A stretch of 11,097 nt of DNA, taken from positions 1 to 11,097 of the forward strand of contig JASHRR010000801.1 of NCBI GenBank assembly GCA_030037185.1, read 5' to 3'. Of this stretch, positions 7,198 to 11,097 are shown in pieces. The stretch's first letter is position 1; the number at the start of each line of letters is the position of its first letter. The notes below the pieces were generated by a model. The model was given only the letters and a program-made list of their open reading frames with translations. It made no database searches and had not been told where the DNA came from. The position numbers and the translations under genes were made by a program. Source of the DNA: Xanthobacteraceae bacterium. GTDB taxonomy: Bacteria; Pseudomonadota; Alphaproteobacteria; Rhizobiales; Xanthobacteraceae.

Positions 7198-7611
7198 GTG
7201 GGCACTCATGCGCGATCTCCCCAACACGTTTCAGACCATCTCCATCCGCGGATTCAGATGGCGGCAGCGGGGTTATTGATCTGGTTTGTGATCGCAGCCT
7301 GGCTGCTGTTCGGCGGGTCGGGCTACATCGGACTCGCCCTTGCCATGATCAGCGTGCTCGTGTTCATGGCCATGGCGATACCCCTGGCGCTCTGGCGCAC
7401 CAACCTGACAGCGCGGCGGTCGGCTGGTTTGTCGCGCCCGGCCGAACAAGCATCCGACACCCTCGACAAATGGTTGCGCGGCCGATTTGCGACGTGGACG
7501 GATCAGCAAAGGGGGTCGACCGCCGCCATCGAGATCCTCTTGCCGCTGGCTGCTGTGGCGTTCGGCATCACAGCGTTAGGCATCGTGTTCGATTTGACGC
7601 GCGTAGGCTAA
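7198..7611 (+). CDS. Small three-helix inner-membrane protein of unknown function
   Basis: A 137-residue protein when started at GTG 7198. Predicted membrane segments lie at about 21-38 (MAAAGLLIWFVIAAWLLFGG region), 43-65 (YIGLALAMISVLVFMAMAIPLALW) and 111-132 (IEILLPLAAVAFGITALGIV). A hydrophilic loop at about 67-108 contains DKWLRGRFATW. The start rests on GGAGG at 7185-7189, eight bases before the GTG; the in-frame ATGs at 7114 and 7183 lack a well-spaced site. I recognise the pattern of a small protein family with the ending AAIEILLPLAAVAFG...ALGIVF that is common in Bradyrhizobium relatives, with no known function. It is followed directly by the transposase relic, so its terminator may have been lost or altered. 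Confidence 0.7.
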   Translation: MGTHARSPQHVSDHLHPRIQMAAAGLLIWFVIAAWLLFGGSGYIGLALAMISVLVFMAMAIPLALWRTNLTARRSAGLSRPAEQASDTLDKWLRGRFATWTDQQRGSTAAIEILLPLAAVAFGITALGIVFDLTRVG

Positions 7612-7669
7612 GGCTAGCGTGCAACTGCGTGTCCAAGCGTCATACCAGGTGGCGGGCGCGTCGATCTAA

Positions 7670-7810
7670 GTTCGCCGCCGGCGGGTACAAAAGACGCTCG
7701 GGGACGCCAGCATCAAATTGGACTCGGTGCTTGCCGATGTGATGGGCAAAAGCGGCCGCGCTATGATTGAGGCGCTGAATGCCGGCAAACCAATCCCGCC
7801 AAACTGAAAG
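7670..7810 (+). pseudogene. IS110 transposase remnant, central part (in forward orientation)
   Basis: From 7670 one frame reads VRRRRVQKTLGDASIKLDSV and then LADVMGKSGRAMIEAL before stopping at 7805-7807. This matches the IS110 region usually written as VQKVLEDxxIKLxSV...VLGKSGRAMLxALVAG. A one-base shift just before the stop gives NPAKLKA, the expected next residues (typically DPxKLA). The frame is closed by a stop immediately upstream (7667-7669), so the N-terminal catalytic half is missing. Confidence 0.75.
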
Positions 7811-8106
7811 CGCGGCGGCGCTCTCGTCATTGCGCCGGACAGATGCGAGCCCGAGGGGATGAGATGTGCGGCCGAAGGCAACCGGCTCAGGTCGATGCCG
7901 TCTCTCCGAGACGATGACCTGTGCTGAGGTACCTGCTGCCTGGGATCGACAGGATTAACTCAACCGCGGGTGCGAAAGCGCCCAAGGCCTCCACGTGCGC
8001 AGCGATCGTCGCCATGGCGGCTTCGAGAGCGTCGATCTGATTGACATGAAGGCGCCGCAGGAAGGCCACGAAGGGCCTCACGCAGTTTCTCAGCTGACGC
8101 CTTTTC
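7811..8106 (-). pseudogene. IS110 transposase remnant, linker and IPG region (inverted)
   Basis: Reading the minus strand from about 8106 gives KASAEKLREALRG, then after a frame change FLRRLHVNQIDALEAAM (about 8063-8013) and AVELILSIPG (to about 7943). Further on are LPSAAHLI (about 7885-7862) and, after another shift, RNDESA (about 7835-7817). These are successive blocks of the IS110 C-terminal half: KASxEKLxEAL, LHLxQIDALxAAI, TIPGV, FPSAAHLxSW and NxESAGK. The segment runs opposite to the flanking pieces, and at least two frameshifts separate the blocks. Confidence 0.75.
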
Positions 8107-8504
8107 GAGCGGCAAGGGAAGCGCCGATCCAGTCGTCAGCGTAAGGGCGCTAATTGGCTTAGGACCGCGGTGGTTCAGTGCGCTTTAGCGGCAGCGAAAA
8201 AGAAAGGCAGCTACTTGCAGGCCGAATTTCATCGCATCACAGAGCCCGGCGCGCCCAACAAGGCGATCATGGCGGTCGTTGCCTCCATCCGCCATCTACG
8301 ACACGTCACGGAGGGCACGATGTATCGCGACCTTGGCCCCAACCATTTCGGCGCCACCCCACCGACCAGCGGAAAACGCGCCTGGTCAAGCGCTTGTCAG
8401 AGCTCGGTTACGCCGTGGATTCGGTAGGTTTTGGCCCGGCCGGCAAGTTTTCGTCTTGGTCCGTCGCCGATTTCGACAGGTTTTTTGCGGGCCAGATTTT
8501 TTGA
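8107..8504 (+). pseudogene. IS110 transposase remnant, C-terminal part (in forward orientation)
   Basis: From about 8113 the plus strand reads QGKRRSSRQRKGANWLRTAV, then VQCALAAAKKKGSYLQAEFH, then a segment with PNKAIMAVVASI and TMYRDLGPNHF. Near 8348 the frame shifts and continues RRHPTDQRKTRLVKRLSELG, ending at the stop 8502-8504. This is the classic IS110 C-terminus (GKRRSxRxRKGxPWLRTALVQ...KKGSYLQAQFHRI...YRDLGxxHF...RLVKRLxxLGY). The join fits the end of the inverted piece, which stops at NDESA just before GKRRS. The shift inside FD/RRHP looks like a two-base loss. Confidence 0.8.
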
Positions 8505-8622
8505 GCGCCGTGGGACCGAACTGGCGGCGCGCGCGATTTCGCCGTACATCTTGGAGTAAATAGGGTAGGCACGCTTAGCTTTGCTCACCCGGCGACTCAA
8601 CCCTTCCTACCCCACCGACGCT
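8505..8622. other. Non-coding gap between IS110 relic and trxA
   Basis: This stretch follows the relic and lies 3' of the minus-strand trxA gene. It contains a long-loop inverted repeat, GGGTAGG (8563-8569) with CCTACCC (8606-8612), whose 36-base loop makes it weak as a terminator. No protein family is recognised. It may include the outer end of the old IS110 element. Confidence 0.4.
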
Positions 8623-8946
8623 TCAGACGGCCGCAGTGATCCACTGCTCAAGCTTCGCCTTGGGGGCGGCGCCGACTTGACGGGAGGCCATTTCACCGTT
8701 CTTGAAAACCATCAGGGTCGGGATCGACATCACGTTGTACTTGGCCGCGGTCTTTGGATTCTCGTCGACATTGAGCTTGACGATCTTCACTTTGCCCGAA
8801 AGTTCGCCAGCCGCGATCTCCTCCAGCGCCGGGGCGATCAGCCGGCATGGACCGCACCATTCCGCCCAGAAATCGACCACCACCGGTTCGGTGGATTTGA
8901 GCACCTGGGCCTCGAAATCAGCATCCGACACCTTGCCTACACCCAT
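8623..8946 (-). CDS. trxA: Thioredoxin
   Basis: A 107-residue cytoplasmic thioredoxin, the general protein disulfide reductase recycled by NADPH-dependent thioredoxin reductase. The active site is WCGPC at 30-34 (C31 and C34), with the buried Asp at 25 (VVVDFWAEW), the cis-proline loop MSIPTLMVF with P76, and the C-terminal [12 protein letters not shown] helix. Length and all key residues match TrxA. The ATG at 8946 has GAGGTG about five bases upstream. It lies 97 bases downstream of addA on the same strand, an arrangement seen in several Rhizobiales (recalled). The next gene expected there in those genomes, often folC, is not present; the IS110 relic follows instead. Confidence 0.96.
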   Translation of the reverse strand: MGVGKVSDADFEAQVLKSTEPVVVDFWAEWCGPCRLIAPALEEIAAGELSGKVKIVKLNVDENPKTAAKYNVMSIPTLMVFKNGEMASRQVGAAPKAKLEQWITAAV

Positions 8947-9040
8947 GGGACACCTCGTCCTTTCAAGAGTTTCGGGCGCGTCCGGCGCCCCCGGGCTTTG
9001 TACGGCCGAACGTAGGTAGGCGATCCGATGACGTCAAGGC

Positions 9041-9060
9041 GCGTCACCCGGAGGTGATGC
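9041..9060 (-). terminator. Hairpin overlapping the addA stop codon (weak terminator or processing site)
   Basis: GCGTCACC and GGTGATGC form an eight-base stem with one G-T pair around a CGGA loop, spanning the addA stop codon (9044-9046). On the transcribed minus strand no T-run follows, so Rho-independent termination is uncertain. It may instead separate addA and trxA messages. Confidence 0.3.
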
Positions 9061-11097
9061 GGACAACGGCCTGGTCGAGCAGACGGGCCGGCAGCTCCAT
9101 CAGATGCGGCCGCTCGGTCCACACCAGCGCAGCTCGAATCGGCCGGTCCGGATAGATTTTAGCTAACACCGCGCGATAGAGTGCAAGCTGCCCCACATAG
9201 CCCGGCGGAGCCGCCTCGATACTTGTCGGCGGATCGCGATTTGTTTTGTAGTCGGCGATCAGGACGGCATGTGCGGTGATCGCCAGCCGGTCGATCTGGC
9301 CCGAGACCTGAATGTCGGGACCGCAGGTGCGCGCCAGACGGCCCCCGATCGGCACCTCGGCACGGCTGCCGGGCGCGAACAACTCGGCGAATCGCGGATC
9401 GGCGAAGATTGCGAGCGCCTGACCAACGAACAAATTGCGTTCATCCATGCTGAACGCGGCGCTCGCGCGCGCAAGAAAGCTGTATGCGGCAGCTTCGCGC
9501 CGGGCCGGCTCGATATCGGGCAACGACTGCAGCAGCCGATGGATCAACGCCCCGCGCGCCAATGCCTGCGCTTGCCCGCGCCCCTGCGCAGGGTTATGTC
9601 GTCGCGGCAACAGCGCCACGGTCTCCTCGTAGGCGGATGACGGCGACACGAGGATGGAGCGAGCGGCCTCAGCCGGCGCTGGCATTGCCAGCCATGCCGG
9701 GAGTGTCTGCCCAACCGAAGCCGGCCGTTGCCGAGTTCGCTCACTTTGCTGAGTGGCCAACTCTGCAAGCCCAGGAGGGTGGGAAAGGGGTAATTCGGCT
9801 GGAAAGGGGTCGGAGGCGGCGTTCGGGTCGCACGAGACCTCTTTGTCAACATCGCCTGATCCCCCACCCGGCCCCTCCGCCAACTGAAGCCGCGTATCGG
9901 CGAGTTTCGGCGCGCCGATCGAGTAATCCAAATCGGCAACCGACGACTTCGGTCGGCGGGACGAAGGCTCCGCGGCCCTGCGATAGCGCCAGTTGATCGT
10001 GTCGCCGTCGGGCAGCTCCTCGAATCCCGGCTGGCCGTCGAGGCCGTTGCGGATGAGATCATACCAGCAGTCGGGGGGTGGCTTCTTCTTGCCGTGACAC
10101 CCGCACACGATCAGACGCTCAGCCGCGCGGGTCATCGCCACGTACAACAGTCGGCGATATTCGTGCTCGTTTTCCTCCAGCGCCGCCTGGCGCGCCGTTG
10201 CCACTGCGGGCACATCGAGGTCGCGGCGGGAGGCCCAGACGAGGCACGCCGACGGGCCGGCAATCTCTTCTGTGGGGGCGTCCCGCCTGGTTCTTTGCTC
10301 GACGCGGGCAAGATGCCCTGCCTTCCGGGGAGGTCGGGCACCGGCCTCGATGTCCAACAGCGCCGGCTGATGGGAGCCTCGGGGCGGTGTGGTGGTGTCG
10401 GCGAGGATCACCACCGGGGCTTCGAGACCCTTGGCGCCGTGCACGGTCATCACCCGCACCTCGTCGCGGGTGGTTTCCATGTCGCGCTTGACGACGGCGG
10501 TCGCACGTCTCAGCCAATCGACGAAGCCCTGCAGCGACGCGGCTTCATGCTTTTCATATTCAAGCGCCAGTTCCAGAAACTCGTCGAGCGCGTCAGCGGC
10601 TTCGAGCCCTAATCGCGCCAAGATTTTCCGCCGTCCCTGTTCCGGTCCGAGCAACCAGGCGAAAAAGGCGAACGGGCTCTCCTGACCTGCCCGCGCCTCG
10701 CAACGGCGCAACAGCGCATCGGCCGCCGCAAACTCCTTCCTCTCGGCGGCGCGCACCGCAAGTGCTGCGCGCAGGTGTCGCCGCCGCTCCCAGGCAAGTT
10801 CAAACAAAAGATCGTCGTCAAAGCCGAACAGCGGGCTCTTGAGCGCAATCGCGAGGGCAAGGTCGTCGCGCGAGAGCAGCAGCGCGTCAGCAAGCGCCAT
10901 CAGATCGACAATCGCGATATGCTCAGTCAGAACGAGGCGGTCGGCGCCCGCAACCGCAACGCCGCCGTTCTTCAAGGCCCGGATAATCGCGCCAAACAGC
11001 GGACCGCGCTGGCGCACCAGAATCAACACGTCCCCGTAACGCATCGCCCGACGCTCTGGCCCGACCGGCGCCCTGCTGTCGATAAAGCCACGCACAG
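9044..11097 (-). CDS. addA: Double-strand break repair helicase-nuclease AddA, C-terminal part (cut by window edge)
   Basis: At least 683 residues of AddA, the helicase/nuclease subunit that with AddB processes double-strand ends for RecA loading. The gene runs off the right edge, so its start and helicase motifs I-III lie outside; the GTG at 11095 is not the true start. Numbering from there, YGDVLILVRQR (20-30) is in the second helicase half, VRVMTVHGAKGLEAPVVILA (213-232) is motif V, and EYRRLLYVAMTRAAERL (312-328) is motif VI. The RecB-type nuclease domain follows: GALIHRLLQ with H519, GQIDR with D602, LIADYKT with D615 and K617, and QLALY at 636-640. The nuclease motif residues appear intact. 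Between motif VI and the nuclease is a long low-complexity linker (about 374-480). Downstream is trxA. Confidence 0.93.
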   Translation of the reverse strand, partial: VRGFIDSRAPVGPERRAMRYGDVLILVRQRGPLFGAIIRALKNGGVAVAGADRLVLTEHIAIVDLMALADALLLSRDDLALAIALKSPLFGFDDDLLFELAWERRRHLRAALAVRAAERKEFAAADALLRRCEARAGQESPFAFFAWLLGPEQGRRKILARLGLEAADALDEFLELALEYEKHEAASLQGFVDWLRRATAVVKRDMETTRDEVRVMTVHGAKGLEAPVVILADTTTPPRGSHQPALLDIEAGARPPRKAGHLARVEQRTRRDAPTEEIAGPSACLVWASRRDLDVPAVATARQAALEENEHEYRRLLYVAMTRAAERLIVCGCHGKKKPPPDCWYDLIRNGLDGQPGFEELPDGDTINWRYRRAAEPSSRRPKSSVADLDYSIGAPKLADTRLQLAEGPGGGSGDVDKEVSCDPNAASDPFPAELPLSHPPGLAELATQQSERTRQRPASVGQTLPAWLAMPAPAEAARSILVSPSSAYEETVALLPRRHNPAQGRGQAQALARGALIHRLLQSLPDIEPARREAAAYSFLARASAAFSMDERNLFVGQALAIFADPRFAELFAPGSRAEVPIGGRLARTCGPDIQVSGQIDRLAITAHAVLIADYKTNRDPPTSIEAAPPGYVGQLALYRAVLAKIYPDRPIRAALVWTERPHLMELPARLLDQAVVRITSG

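Larger units (their letters stand above)
7670..8504. mobile_element. Decayed IS110-family element with an internally inverted segment
   Basis: Three neighbouring pieces read as one IS110-family (DEDD) transposase from mid-protein to C-terminus. Plus strand 7670-7810 carries the central helical part, minus strand about 8106-7811 carries the linker and the Transposase_20 (IPG) region, and plus strand about 8107-8504 carries the C-terminal part. The pieces neither overlap nor leave a large gap in the protein, which points to one ancestral gene whose middle third was inverted. The N-terminal DEDD catalytic half is absent; position 7670 lies only 58 bases after the membrane protein stop. Frameshifts and stops show it is long inactive. 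I cannot locate the original element ends; IS110 elements usually lack terminal inverted repeats. Confidence 0.8.

Noticed and set aside
7887..8081. Stand-alone 64-residue minus-strand gene
   Set aside because: Its sequence is the linker/IPG part of an IS110 transposase and is flanked by frameshifted continuations, so it is a fragment of the relic.
8397..8600. 67-residue minus-strand open frame next to trxA
   Set aside because: It overlaps the C-terminal transposase remnant on the other strand and I recognise no family or good ribosome site.
8563..8612. GGGTAGG/CCTACCC inverted repeat as trxA terminator
   Set aside because: The 36-base loop and lack of a T-run make it a poor intrinsic terminator.
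1..11097. CRISPR array, tRNA/rRNA genes, phage or defence island
   Set aside because: I saw no regularly spaced repeats, no cloverleaf-like sequences and no defence-type genes other than the housekeeping AddA.

Overview
The window looks like chromosomal DNA of a GC-rich alphaproteobacterium of the Rhizobiales, probably close to Bradyrhizobium, Rhodopseudomonas or Pseudolabrys. The reasons are the strong GC bias at third codon positions, with long antisense shadow frames; an LTXXQ-type periplasmic protein and a three-helix membrane protein of rhizobial style; an AddA-type recombination nuclease followed by thioredoxin; and short palindromes of the kind scattered through those genomes. Genus assignment is inference only.

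Layout: at the left (105-1274, minus) is an M20-family metallopeptidase/deacylase. It is divergent from an exported LTXXQ/Spy-like protein (1325-1885, plus). Then comes a compact five-gene minus-strand operon for a branched-chain-amino-acid-type (HAAT) ABC importer, transcribed livG (6843-6088), livF (6095-5346), periplasmic binding protein (5171-3960), livH (3912-3025), livM (3023-1995). livG/livF overlap and livH/livM are one base apart. The binding-protein gene sits in the middle, with palindromes before and after it. Across a 354-base divergent region with two adjacent 12-base palindromes lies a small membrane protein of unknown function, probably starting at GTG 7198 (plus).

From about 7670 to 8504 lies a decayed IS110-family transposase. 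Its three pieces together cover the middle to the C-terminus of the protein in order, but the middle piece (about 7811-8106) is on the opposite strand. This is the signature of an inversion inside the transposase gene, and it is the most unusual structure in the window. To the right are thioredoxin (8946-8623, minus) and the C-terminal two thirds or so of AddA (9044 to beyond the right edge, minus), carrying the end of the UvrD-type helicase and the RecB-type nuclease domain.

How the genes work together: the Liv system forms one importer (two permeases, two ATPases, one binding protein) for an amino acid or other small carboxylate/amide. The M20 enzyme could process an imported substrate, but it is not in the same transcription unit. 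AddA and TrxA form a separate housekeeping block. No convincing new defence or mobile system was found; the rearranged IS110 relic and the operator-like palindromes are the points worth a second look.
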